Assembly: GCA_949289575.1 (NCBI GenBank)
Contig: CASEOG010000004.1
Location: 132,053-196,052 of the forward strand
DNA: 64,000 nucleotides
DNA from: an uncultured Spirochaetales bacterium
Lineage (GTDB): Bacteria > Spirochaetota > Spirochaetia > JAFGXN01
Direction of reading: 5' to 3'
Program-made: the position numbers and the translations under genes
The notes under the pieces: generated by a model
Told to the model about the DNA's origin: nothing
Databases searched by the model: none
Seen by the model: the letters and a program-made list of their open reading frames with translations, nothing else
In this document: positions 44,063 through 52,507 of the stretch, in pieces
Layout: every line of letters begins with the position of its first letter
Numbering within the stretch: position 1 is the first letter of the stretch

Positions 44063-44880
44063 ATGAAATCGTGGCAGGACTTAAAATTAACCGACGACTA
44101 CCTGTTCAGTCAGATCATGAGAGAAGAAGATTTCTGCAAGCTTTTTCTTGAGATGCTTATGGGAATCAAAATTCAAAAGGTCGTTTATCTCGAAGCGCAG
44201 AAAGAGGTCAATCTCTTTCCGCAGTCGAAAGGCATCCGTATGGACGTCTATCTCGAAGGCGACGGGGAGATTTACAACATCGAGATGCAGACAGTGCGCA
44301 GACAGTGCGCAAGACAAACCTTGTTAAGCGGATGCGATACTACCATTCCGCTATCGATGTCGATTCGCTGTTAAGAGGTAATCCGTACGATCAGCTGAAA
44401 AAATCTTTTGTGATTTTCATTTGCAACTTTGACTTATGCGGCGACGGTTTTCCGGTGTACGAAAGTATCACAACGTGGCGACAAAACGGAAAAGAAATAG
44501 GTGACGGACAGACAAAAATCGTTTATAATGTAAGTGCGTTTGAAAAAGCGGACAATCCGAAACTCAAAGCACTGCTGCAATATCTTTCGACCGAGACCGT
44601 TACCGACGAAGCCCGTACTCTTGCCGAAAAGGTGACCGCCTTCAAACGACACTTTCCCGACGGGAGACCGCATATGAAATACGAATTGGATTTATACGAT
44701 AAATGGTGCGAAGGAAAAGAAGAAGGTCGTAAAGAAGGTATCAAAGAAGGTCGCGAAAAAAGTCTCCGGGACGTCGTCTTAACAGCTTTCCGACAGGGTT
44801 TTTCCGTCGAAACCATCGCCTCTTTAACAAACCTGACGGTCGAAGAGATCGAAAAACTGCGCGCCTCGGTTCGGCCGTAA
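44063..44880 (+). pseudogene. Rpn-family PD-(D/E)XK nuclease gene, broken by an 11-base duplication
   Basis: The first part (44063 to about 44300) is a good Rpn/PDDEXK_2 N-terminus: WQDLKLTDDYLFSQIM, then GIRMDVYLEGDGEIYNIEMQ with the catalytic Asp and Glu. A GGAGG site is 7 bases upstream. At 44290-44311 GACAGTGCGCA occurs twice in tandem. That shifts the frame by two and creates a stop at 44374, while the continuing protein (RMRYYHSAIDVDSLLRGNPY up to a Lys/Glu-rich tail KEEGRKEGIKEGREK) is in another frame to 44880. Deleting one copy restores a single frame. Confidence 0.85.
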
Positions 44881-44898
44881 AGCCGCCTTCAAACGACA
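44636..44898. repeat. Direct repeat of CCGCCTTCAAACGACA around the Rpn 3' end
   Basis: An identical 16-base stretch lies inside the gene (44636-44651) and just after its stop (44883-44898). The copies are 247 bases apart. The downstream copy may be the end of a lost duplicate of this gene. Confidence 0.5.
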
Positions 44899-44920
44899 TT
44901 TTACAAAAGGAGAATAAACA

Positions 44921-45127
44921 ATGCGGGCAATGGCCTATGCAGGCACCATCCTCATCGGTTACTTTGCCATGAAATCGGAACTGCCGACTCCCCCCACCCG
45001 TACGCAATGGGGTTTTAAGACCGGGCACGAGGAGAGAAAAACAGTGGCAAAAGAGAACCGTTCGGAAACGTTTTCTCCGCCGGAAAAATCTCCTACGTTT
45101 TTAAAAAAACGTCCTATGTTTTTTTAG
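44921..45127 (+). CDS. Doubtful small ORF, 68 aa
   Basis: An AAAAGGAG site lies 8-9 bases before this ATG, and the first 20 residues (MRAMAYAGTILIGYFAMKSE) are hydrophobic. The rest is Pro/Lys-rich with no recognised similarity. The region between the Rpn remnant and the HU remnant is otherwise empty, so this may be a short leftover. I cannot show that it is expressed as a protein. Confidence 0.25.
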   Translation: MRAMAYAGTILIGYFAMKSELPTPPTRTQWGFKTGHEERKTVAKENRSETFSPPEKSPTFLKKRPMFF

Positions 45128-45143
45128 AAACATACCGCGTTTT

Positions 45144-45498
45144 TTGTACGCGGCTTATACGCCAAACGGTCGGGACGGGAGTTCTCTCTTTCCGGAAAAG
45201 ATGACGGAATCGAAAATCGAAGTTATGTCGTTTGATTGCCCGGCACTGTACGCTGACCCCTGCCGATGTAACGGCTGTATTGGAGGCGCTTCTTTCCGAA
45301 TTGCCCGATTACCTGATGAACGGTCATTCCGTCCGTCTGGGAGATTTCGGATTGATGAAACTTTCATTCAGCGGTGAGGGGCGCGGAACGGCAGACGACG
45401 TGACGGCAAGGGAAATCAAGAGCCTGCGGGTTCTCTTTTATCCCGGTGTCGAATTGAAGAGGAAGCTGAGCGCAACGCACTTTGAAAAAGTCGATTAA
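45144..45498 (+). pseudogene. HU/IHF-like DNA-binding protein gene with a frameshift
   Basis: The C-terminal part (45232-45498) reads HCTLTPADVTAVLEALLSELPDYLMNGHSVRLGDFG then SLRVLFYPGVELKRKL, the HU-like family of Bacteroidetes type (Bvu_2165-like). The part before it continues in another frame from 45144 (YAAYTPNGRDGSSLFPEKMTESKIEVMSFD), which fits the N-terminus of the same family. The switch lies near 45233-45245 and needs a one-base indel. The first codons are uncertain. Confidence 0.65.
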
Positions 45499-45626
45499 GC
45501 GCCCGGTTTCGGCAAGAGGAGGTCGAAGGGTTAACGGAAGATTCGTTCCCCGGTCGTGATCGGATCGGTCAACGAAACCCGTACAATCCTTCCCAAGGGT
45601 GACCACACCACCCAAAGGAGAATGCC

Positions 45627-45719
45627 ATGTTAACGGCGCTGTATCCGGATGTCCGGAATCCGAAACAGCAACAGCAGATCGCGGCGGTCGCGTATTTCTG
45701 CTGCGGGCAATTTGCCTGA
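45627..45719 (+). CDS. Small ORF with strong ribosome site, 30 aa
   Basis: AAAGGAG at 45614-45620 lies 6 bases before an ATG. The peptide reads from MLTALYPDVRNPKQQQQ to a tail of Ala/Val, Cys-Cys-Gly and QFA, and its stop lies within the terminator at 45705-45741. The pairing of a good ribosome site with a terminator on the stop could indicate a leader peptide or small protein. No similarity is recognised. Confidence 0.4.
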   Translation: MLTALYPDVRNPKQQQQIAAVAYFCCGQFA

Positions 45720-45741
45720 TATCAGGCGAATTGCCCTTTTT
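45705..45741 (+). terminator. Rho-independent terminator
   Basis: GGGCAATT-T-GCCTGA-TA-TCAGGC-G-AATTGCCC followed by TTTTT, a 14-pair stem with one mismatch and a U-tract. It closes the small-ORF transcript before the next gene. Confidence 0.85.
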
Positions 45742-45766
45742 GTTTTAAAAAAATGGAGGAAATAAC

Positions 45767-46750
45767 ATGTGTTATAATTTTAAAGGCGCTATGGAAGAAG
45801 GTGATAAATGGTCTGCCGTATTAAATGATTTTGGTAATCATCTGCCACAGAAAGCAATCCTCGGAATGGTGGATGTTTTGGGATTTAAAGAATTTGTCGA
45901 ACAAAAACAAGATCAGGCAATACGATCCTATATTAAGATTGTTGACAACCTGAAAGTGATACTGAAAATAACCAATTCTACTACCCATATGGAAATCTTA
46001 TCGGATACTTTTTTAGTATACTCGTATGAGGAATCTGCAGAATCGTTATTAAAAATAGCCGCCATAATTGAGAATATAAGATATAATTTTCTTATAAAAG
46101 AAGGCCTCCTCTCCCGGGGGGCCATTGTCAAAGGAAAAATGTACAACACATCGGACAGAAAATTTTATGATCCGCACACAAAAAAAGAAATAAAAATCAA
46201 TGATGGAATTATTGTCTCGGAAGCTTTAGTCAAAGCGGCAAAACTCGAAAAAAAAGCATATTACCCGAGAATCGTAGTTGAAGAAGAAGTCAAAATGCTC
46301 TTTGACCAACTAACAGAAACAAATCCGACCGTGGAAATCAATAGTTACCCGATTAAAGATTTTTTCGTAGAAGAGTCTTACGGAGGAGAAAAATATTATA
46401 CAATCAATTTTTTCAGAAATCTTCCGCAATTTGTCTATTTTCTTCAAAGAGAACACTGTGAGCCTGATGAATGTAGGCGGACATTAGAGGAGATCAGGAG
46501 CGGAATCGATAAATATAAAACAGATTATTATCGGAAGAAAATGAGCACTGTTGAGAAAGAAACCGCAAAGGATATCATCCCGGAGGTGAAGAGCGAACAG
46601 GAGAAAATTCAAGAACGATTTGATTACCTTGTCGATAATTATAATAAACTGATTGAAAAAATTTGTGCCAAAATACGCAAAAATCCTTTTATTGATAAAG
46701 AAATAATCAGTCAAATTGAAAAATTACATTACGATGCGAATCAACGTTAA
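45767..46750 (+). CDS. Nucleotidyl cyclase-like protein, 327 aa
   Basis: The N-terminal 190 residues look like a class III cyclase fold: ILGMVDVLGFKEFVE with Asp36, then LSDTFLVYSY with Asp80, which are 44 residues apart, as in the two metal-binding Asp of adenylate cyclases. Then LLSRGAIVKGKMY and GIIVSEALVKAAKLEKKAYYPRIVV. The C-terminal 120 residues are a charged helical region. Cyclase-type domains occur in phage-defence signalling systems (Pycsar cyclases are the known example), but no effector partner is next to it. GGAGGA is 6 bases before the ATG. It is AT-richer than its neighbours. Confidence 0.6.
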   Translation: MCYNFKGAMEEGDKWSAVLNDFGNHLPQKAILGMVDVLGFKEFVEQKQDQAIRSYIKIVDNLKVILKITNSTTHMEILSDTFLVYSYEESAESLLKIAAIIENIRYNFLIKEGLLSRGAIVKGKMYNTSDRKFYDPHTKKEIKINDGIIVSEALVKAAKLEKKAYYPRIVVEEEVKMLFDQLTETNPTVEINSYPIKDFFVEESYGGEKYYTINFFRNLPQFVYFLQREHCEPDECRRTLEEIRSGIDKYKTDYYRKKMSTVEKETAKDIIPEVKSEQEKIQERFDYLVDNYNKLIEKICAKIRKNPFIDKEIISQIEKLHYDANQR

Positions 46751-46788
46751 AAAGAAGGGAGTAACCGGTTTCGGTTACCCCCTCTTTT
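46751..46788. terminator. Bidirectional terminator
   Basis: GTAACCG-GTTT-CGGTTAC (46761-46778) lies within a longer pairing of AAGAAGGGA and CCCTCTTTT. T-runs occur on both sides. It separates the convergent cyclase-like and methyltransferase genes. Confidence 0.75.
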
Positions 46789-46831
46789 ATTTCCGATAAT
46801 TTTAACCGATACCGGTTTTACAAAAACTTTT

Positions 46832-48709
46832 TCATCCGAAAAGGTTTTCTACGTTCCATACGGTTTCATCGCCGCAGATGTTGCGGATTTTCAGGCGCAG
46901 CGGTTTCTTTTCACTGAGTATTTTGCCGTCCCAGAACTCTTTTGTTTTGCGGCCGTTTCGAATCACATACCCGTTTTTGTCGATTTTTATTTCGCTGTCG
47001 GAATGCCATACTCCGTCCCGGGCGGTGGCGTCGATACTCAGATATTCGATGGTTTCCAAACCTTCGTTGCTGATTTCGATAGGACGATACGGTTTGTCTT
47101 TTTTTGAATTTAAAAATGATTTTTCGTTATGGGCATTGATTTTGGCAAGAACACGGTCACTGACAAACCGATCCACCGCAAGCGCATAGCCGCCGAACAA
47201 ATCGGTTTGCACCGTTTCCGCATGAAATTCGACATAATCTTCGGCAACCGCATCATCGAGAACTGTTTTTAAATCGCGCAGTTCGATTTCGACCGTGGTA
47301 CTGTCGTCTTCGGCAATAAAGCGGCGGATTTCATCTTCGTCGGTGATATCGACATAATAAACAATGACTTTTTTGACACTGCTGCTTAACTCGGGAATCG
47401 CCTGATGAAGAATCCGGTTCATCAGCACTTTATCCAACAGTTTGGTACTGCTGTCCGTCAGGTTCGGTACGTAGACGGGAACGGTTCCCAGTTTGCTGTC
47501 CGAAACGGCTCCTTCCCAGAATGCGTCGAGAGAATCTTCGTTTTTCAGTCCCGGAATCAGCGATTTGATTTTATCCATGGTCTGAACAGGATTGCGGTAA
47601 AGCTGAACGCCGTCTTTAATTTCCAATATAGAAAACTCCGCCCCGTCGGCCACAAGGCGGTCGCGGGTGATTTGAATCGAGTTGATTCCGATATCGCAGT
47701 GAATAAACCTTCTGCCGAGCTTACCGGCAACCGCCGCCGCTACACCGCTGCCGCCGAAAAAATCGGCAACAAGCATATTTTCGTCGGAGGAAGCTTTTAT
47801 AATACGTTCAAGGAGAGCTTCAGGTTTTTGAGTCGCATAATTTTGTCTTTCCGAATGATCTTGTATAACATAAATATCTGACCACCAATCATTTATAGGC
47901 AAGTATGTGTCTTCTGATAAATAAGCTTTATGGCTTTTACCATCAGGATGGGTGAATTCTTTATAGTATCCATTTTCATCACATCCAGAAAATTTCTTTT
48001 TTTGTTTTTCGCTTAACTGTTTTGCAATTAATTTCATATTAAAATGCCAATTACTACTTTTTGAATAAAAAAGAATAGTGTCATGTTTTTTTTTGTAATA
48101 GGTCGATACATTCCCTGTCCCTTGATAGCACCAAATCACTTCATTCCGGAAGCAATCTTCTCCGAAAATTTCATCCATTAAAATTTTTACGTAGTGAACA
48201 ATGTGCCAGTCCAAATGAACATAGATAGAGGCGGTTTCGCTCATCACCGACTTAATCGCCGTTAAGTTTTCCCACATCCAGTTAAGGTACTTTTCTTTGT
48301 CCCACACATCGCCGTACATTTTTTCTTCAAAGGCTTTGAGCTCATCGATATCCAGTTCCTCTTCGGCTCTTTCGATGGCTTCGGCTACTTTGGGATTGCG
48401 GCGCACATACACTTTTTTGGCATAGTCGGCACCGCTGGCAAAAGGCGGGTCGATGTACACAAGGTCGACTTCTATTCCCTGCTCTTTCAGATACGCACAG
48501 GCAGAAACACATTCCCCGCGAATAACCAGATTGCCGTCTTTGTTTTCGCCTACGGTTTCCTGCTTTTCCGTTTCGTATAAAGGCATTCCCCGTTGCAAAA
48601 CCATGGCGGTTTCGTCGGCACCTTTGTATTTCAGGATTCTGTTAAAATTTTGCAATACGGCCTGCCCTTCAATGGGCTCGGGTATAAACGGTACATATTT
48701 AATCGGCAT
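46832..48709 (-). CDS. Type III restriction-modification DNA methyltransferase (Mod)
   Basis: 625-residue beta-class adenine-N6 methyltransferase. Catalytic motif IV is VDLVYIDPPFASG near 82-92 (DPPF rather than DPPY). Motif I, VADFFGGSGVAAAVAG, lies near 315, after IV as in the beta class. Between them lies a target-recognition region. Size and pairing with a Res gene identify a type III system: Mod recognises an asymmetric site and methylates it. It is transcribed after res and the intervening Abi-like gene, with its start codon overlapping the latter's stop region. Confidence 0.92.
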   Translation of the reverse strand: MPIKYVPFIPEPIEGQAVLQNFNRILKYKGADETAMVLQRGMPLYETEKQETVGENKDGNLVIRGECVSACAYLKEQGIEVDLVYIDPPFASGADYAKKVYVRRNPKVAEAIERAEEELDIDELKAFEEKMYGDVWDKEKYLNWMWENLTAIKSVMSETASIYVHLDWHIVHYVKILMDEIFGEDCFRNEVIWCYQGTGNVSTYYKKKHDTILFYSKSSNWHFNMKLIAKQLSEKQKKKFSGCDENGYYKEFTHPDGKSHKAYLSEDTYLPINDWWSDIYVIQDHSERQNYATQKPEALLERIIKASSDENMLVADFFGGSGVAAAVAGKLGRRFIHCDIGINSIQITRDRLVADGAEFSILEIKDGVQLYRNPVQTMDKIKSLIPGLKNEDSLDAFWEGAVSDSKLGTVPVYVPNLTDSSTKLLDKVLMNRILHQAIPELSSSVKKVIVYYVDITDEDEIRRFIAEDDSTTVEIELRDLKTVLDDAVAEDYVEFHAETVQTDLFGGYALAVDRFVSDRVLAKINAHNEKSFLNSKKDKPYRPIEISNEGLETIEYLSIDATARDGVWHSDSEIKIDKNGYVIRNGRKTKEFWDGKILSEKKPLRLKIRNICGDETVWNVENLFG

Positions 48710-49515
48710 TAGCGGTCTCCTTTATTCGGTAAGCAGATATTTATAAATTGTTTGCCATAATTATTTAAAAAAGCTCTATATGCAATTACTTCCATGATAA
48801 AGTCATCGTTTCCTTGTTTTCTATATAACGTTTCTCTTTCCATAACATAAGGATTTTTTTTCATGGAATAATATATTCCGGGCGATAACAAAATTTGCTC
48901 AAAACCAATAATACCCAATCGCTTTAGATTTATAAGCGATGCAGATATGAAAAATGGGTCACCTAATGAGCAAAACTCTTCAATGAAGTAATCAGGCATC
49001 GCATCTGGATAATGTTTTGACGGATCTTTTTCCATGACAAACTGAATAGTCACACAACAATACTGTTCTCTTACAGAAAACATTTTTAAAACGCTTGCAT
49101 CGAGAGGCGATAACTGCCTGATTGTATCGACAAAAGAAGGATGTGCTCCCGATGCAATTCTGCTGTCCATAGCGGAAGCCAATAAATTCTCATACATTTC
49201 CCGCAGTTCTGTCTCATCGTATGCATAACGTAATCCCTCCAATGTCGGTCCTGCTATCATTATCGGTGGCTCCTGCAAATTTTCCGGAGGAATGTTTTTG
49301 GTCTTTTCTTTTAAATCGTTTTCAAAAGCATCCAGTTTATATCGAAATGTTAAATTAGCCTTTTTTACAGGATACAACACGACATTATTAAAAAAACCGA
49401 CAACAGTGGATAAAGCACTATCCGTCTGTTTGGCAGTCTCAGGAATGTTTTGCCGAATAGCATTAGATAATGGTTCGATAACATCAGGTAGAATCGAATT
49501 TTTATTTTCACTCAT
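48709..49515 (-). CDS. Abi-alpha (DUF4393)-like protein inside the type III locus, 268 aa
   Basis: Matches the DUF4393/Abi-alpha family by IMIAGPTLEGLRYAYDETELREMYENLLAS followed by AMDSRIASGAHPSFVDTIRQLSPLDASVLKMF; residues 85-155 are the conserved core. Members are linked by name to abortive infection, but their mechanism is not established. The N-terminal part (VVGFFNNVVLYPVKKANLTFR) may be amphipathic or membrane-associated. The ATG at 49515 overlaps the res stop (TAATG), and its own stop overlaps the Mod start, so it is translated with them. It is an uncommon gene to sit between mod and res. Confidence 0.75.
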   Translation of the reverse strand: MSENKNSILPDVIEPLSNAIRQNIPETAKQTDSALSTVVGFFNNVVLYPVKKANLTFRYKLDAFENDLKEKTKNIPPENLQEPPIMIAGPTLEGLRYAYDETELREMYENLLASAMDSRIASGAHPSFVDTIRQLSPLDASVLKMFSVREQYCCVTIQFVMEKDPSKHYPDAMPDYFIEEFCSLGDPFFISASLINLKRLGIIGFEQILLSPGIYYSMKKNPYVMERETLYRKQGNDDFIMEVIAYRAFLNNYGKQFINICLPNKGDR

Positions 49516-52379
49516 TACGCTTCTTCTCCGAAAAACTCGCATATTTTTTTATGAGTCAGTCTGATGCGTTCGCCGTCCGGCAGGGAATCTTCCAAATAAA
49601 GGTATTCGAACCGGTTATAACCGTACTGCGCATTGTTTTGTCCGGTAAACTGGCTTTCCATAAAACGGCGTTTATCCGTAAAAGTCGGGTCGTGGGCATA
49701 AAGTTTGCCTTTGGTTTCCGCAATAATGATTTTATGAATTTTGCCCTCTTTGCGGCGGATAATCAGAAAATCGGGGATGTACATTCCGATGTACTGCCAT
49801 TTGTTGCGGTTCTGCCGGTAACATTTTATTTTGAATTCCGTCAGGGCCCGGTCGCCGTTATAATAAACTTCCAGCCCCAGCGTTTCGATTTCTTTTAATG
49901 TCAGAACTTCTTCCAAAAACCTCTGCTCGAATCGGCTGTCTGTCCGGTAAGGAATATAGTGAAAAGAGCGGTTCTTTTGCGGGTGGGAAGTCACCTGTTC
50001 CTTTAACATTTCGACAATGGCGGTTTGTCCGGTTTCTTCGTCCAGCTGCATCATCTGTTTTGTTTTTTCATCCGGCTGCAGTTTTCCTTCATCGTCGGCA
50101 ATGATATTTTTGACAATTTGCTGTTCCGGGTAATAATCTTCGATTCTGTCTGCCGTCACTTCCGCCGTAAAGTTGGCAATATTTAAAAGGCTTGCTTCAT
50201 TCGGAATGAGCTCTTCGGTAGTGGTAAAATCTCTTTTTTCGTAAAATGCTTTGCGGATTGCCGCTTCCGCTTTTTTGCGGTCATAAAGAGAACTGTAATA
50301 ACGAGCGCCTTCTTTTTCGTATGTAATTTTATTAAAGAGTTCCGCAAGCACCGTTTTTTGCGTTTTTAACTGTTCCATGGTCATAAAACCGAAACTTTCT
50401 TTAACAATTCCGTAAAGCCACGGCGTAAAAGCGGCGGGCATCATCCCCTTTTCCTCAGAGAGGATTTCGGTCTTTCGGATTTTCATGGTAAAATCGGTGG
50501 TTTTAACGATATTCTCCGTTTTGGCGGTATCCGCGGCGGCTTTGATTTCGCCTTCCGTATCGGGGGCGTTATCGATAATAATTGTGTCGTAATTGACTTT
50601 CAGCTGATAATAATCGATGCGGGGTAATTTTAAATATGCGGTTCGGTCGTAGCGTTTCAGAGTAACGGTGCGATATTCCGCCGTTGAAAATTCCTGTAAA
50701 GAAATGTGCTGCTGCTTCATAAGCTGGGTGTTCAGTTTTTGGGCATTGCTTTCGTTCAGATAAATTAAAGCGGTTTCCGGCATGTTTCTGACAACCTGAC
50801 GCAGACAGCGGCAGGAGGTTTGCAAAACCATATTTTTGGGACAGTCGCCTTCCTGCGAAAGAATAATTCCTGTCAAGCTGCGGCAGTCCCATCCTTCTTT
50901 TCCGATTTGAACAAGAAGCACCACCCGAATGGGAGAAATCGGTTTGTCCAATGTCTCAAAGAATAGCTGACTGTCTGCCGGTTGTGCATATTCTTTGTTT
51001 CCCTTATGAAATTTTAAAATAGCGGAAGCAGGCAAACCGTATTCGGCAAGAATGCGGGCAACCAGCGGGTAAACCAGTTCTTCGCATTTTTCGATACTGC
51101 CGCAGTAAATACCCAATTTTGCCGTTAAACCGCCTTCATAGACAGTTTCTTTATACGTATCAAAAAACTCTCTGACACCCTGTTCTATCAAAAGTGTGCT
51201 GTCTGCTATATCCGATATTTTGACCACCGGTTTTTTCAGAAAGTTTCCGATTCCGTTTATCAACGGGTAATAGTAAACAACGTTGGCAATCTCCTGCGAT
51301 GAAACCGCTAATTTTTCGGAAACGGTTATTTTTTCTTTCTTCTCCAAATACGGCGTTCCCGAAAAACCGATAACGGAATTAACGGTTTCATTTTCCATCC
51401 ATTTATTGACAACTGCCCGCAGTTTGATTTCATCGCTGACGGCGTGATGAACCTCATCGATAAAAATACCGAGAGACGGTAATTTACCGATCAGATGACG
51501 CAGTTCGTTTGCCTGTCTTTCCCGCTCTTCTTCACTTTCTTCGAATAAATCGATTTGTCCGTTTTTTTCCTTAATCCCGTCCAAAATGACTTTTTCGGCA
51601 TTGGTAACGGCAACCAAACCGAATAACTCCGAAAACGGTTGATGCCGGGCTATTTTCTGCGCATTGGGGTTTCGGGTTCGGTTTGATTTTTTGTCGGATT
51701 TTTGCTGATCCAAAACCTCGAAAATAATTTTGCGTTTAATGTCGCCTGCCGCCGGTTCGGGTAAAATCCATGCCGGGTTAAAGTTCTGAATTGTTTTTAA
51801 ACTGGGCACAACGGACGATTTGAGTCCGGAAGGTGCCAAAATAATAAAATTATGGGCAAAAGCCGGATTGGACGGTTCGTTGAGAGCAAAGTATAAATCA
51901 AGGTAAATAAAGGCAGCCATTAAGAAAGTTTTACCGGCTCCCATGGGCAGACTGAATAAATAGTCCGTATAACTCACATTGTAAAACGAATCCCGAAAAA
52001 AGCGGTCGCAGTCAATGCTTTGCGGCTCTTTTTTGATTTGTTCTTCCAGTTTCGCAGAAACCTGTTCGCCGTTATCGTTCTTTAAACAGGCATATTCCAA
52101 TAAAGCGGCGGCGGCAGGGTTTTGAGACAGATATTCTCTGGAAGCAGTCGATAATTCCGCCGTATTTAAGTCTATCGTATTGAAAAAGCCGTTTCTGAAT
52201 AAAACCTCCAAAGACTGACATCGGCAGGCAATTTTTAAAAACAGGTAAACCTGAATGGCCTCGATTTGAGCATCCCTCAACTGTCCTGTCTTTTTGATAT
52301 ATTCGATTATATTGCCGACGGTACATTCCCCGGATTCGTACCACTGTCTGCATTTGTTTTGTATCATTTGATAAAACAT
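49515..52379 (-). CDS. Type III restriction enzyme Res subunit
   Basis: 954-residue SF2 helicase-nuclease. Helicase: Walker A LPMGAGKTFLMAAF near 142, Walker B FIDEVHHAVSDE near 305 (DEVH), SGTP near 350, then LVQIGKEGWDCRSLTGIILSQ near 500 and QTSCRCLRQ near 525 (motif VI). The C-terminus has the PD-(D/E)XK nuclease: PDFLII and AETKGKL near 870-885. It cuts DNA after two unmodified sites are found and DNA is translocated, in complex with Mod. First gene of the minus-strand unit, near a divergent helicase. Confidence 0.92.
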   Translation of the reverse strand: MFYQMIQNKCRQWYESGECTVGNIIEYIKKTGQLRDAQIEAIQVYLFLKIACRCQSLEVLFRNGFFNTIDLNTAELSTASREYLSQNPAAAALLEYACLKNDNGEQVSAKLEEQIKKEPQSIDCDRFFRDSFYNVSYTDYLFSLPMGAGKTFLMAAFIYLDLYFALNEPSNPAFAHNFIILAPSGLKSSVVPSLKTIQNFNPAWILPEPAAGDIKRKIIFEVLDQQKSDKKSNRTRNPNAQKIARHQPFSELFGLVAVTNAEKVILDGIKEKNGQIDLFEESEEERERQANELRHLIGKLPSLGIFIDEVHHAVSDEIKLRAVVNKWMENETVNSVIGFSGTPYLEKKEKITVSEKLAVSSQEIANVVYYYPLINGIGNFLKKPVVKISDIADSTLLIEQGVREFFDTYKETVYEGGLTAKLGIYCGSIEKCEELVYPLVARILAEYGLPASAILKFHKGNKEYAQPADSQLFFETLDKPISPIRVVLLVQIGKEGWDCRSLTGIILSQEGDCPKNMVLQTSCRCLRQVVRNMPETALIYLNESNAQKLNTQLMKQQHISLQEFSTAEYRTVTLKRYDRTAYLKLPRIDYYQLKVNYDTIIIDNAPDTEGEIKAAADTAKTENIVKTTDFTMKIRKTEILSEEKGMMPAAFTPWLYGIVKESFGFMTMEQLKTQKTVLAELFNKITYEKEGARYYSSLYDRKKAEAAIRKAFYEKRDFTTTEELIPNEASLLNIANFTAEVTADRIEDYYPEQQIVKNIIADDEGKLQPDEKTKQMMQLDEETGQTAIVEMLKEQVTSHPQKNRSFHYIPYRTDSRFEQRFLEEVLTLKEIETLGLEVYYNGDRALTEFKIKCYRQNRNKWQYIGMYIPDFLIIRRKEGKIHKIIIAETKGKLYAHDPTFTDKRRFMESQFTGQNNAQYGYNRFEYLYLEDSLPDGERIRLTHKKICEFFGEEA

Positions 52380-52467
52380 TCGCCAACCCTGTTTTTAATA
52401 TGATTTATTATACACGAAACGGATTCCTTTTTCCACGAAAAAATCCGAAATGAAAAATTTCCTTTTC

Positions 52468-52496
52468 TTGACCCGGGCAAAACAGCGTGTTAAAAT
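52468..52496 (+). promoter_or_regulatory. Promoter of the helicase-nuclease gene (near-leaderless)
   Basis: TTGACC at 52468-52473 and TAAAAT at 52491-52496 with a 17-base spacer. Transcription should begin near 52503, only about 5 bases before the ATG at 52508, and no ribosome-binding site is seen. The mRNA may be translated as a near-leaderless message. Confidence 0.6.
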
Positions 52497-52507
52497 AAAA
52501 CCGACAC

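Noticed and set aside
44305..44880. The second Rpn frame as a separate gene
   Set aside because: It starts inside the duplication, has no ribosome site and continues the same protein.
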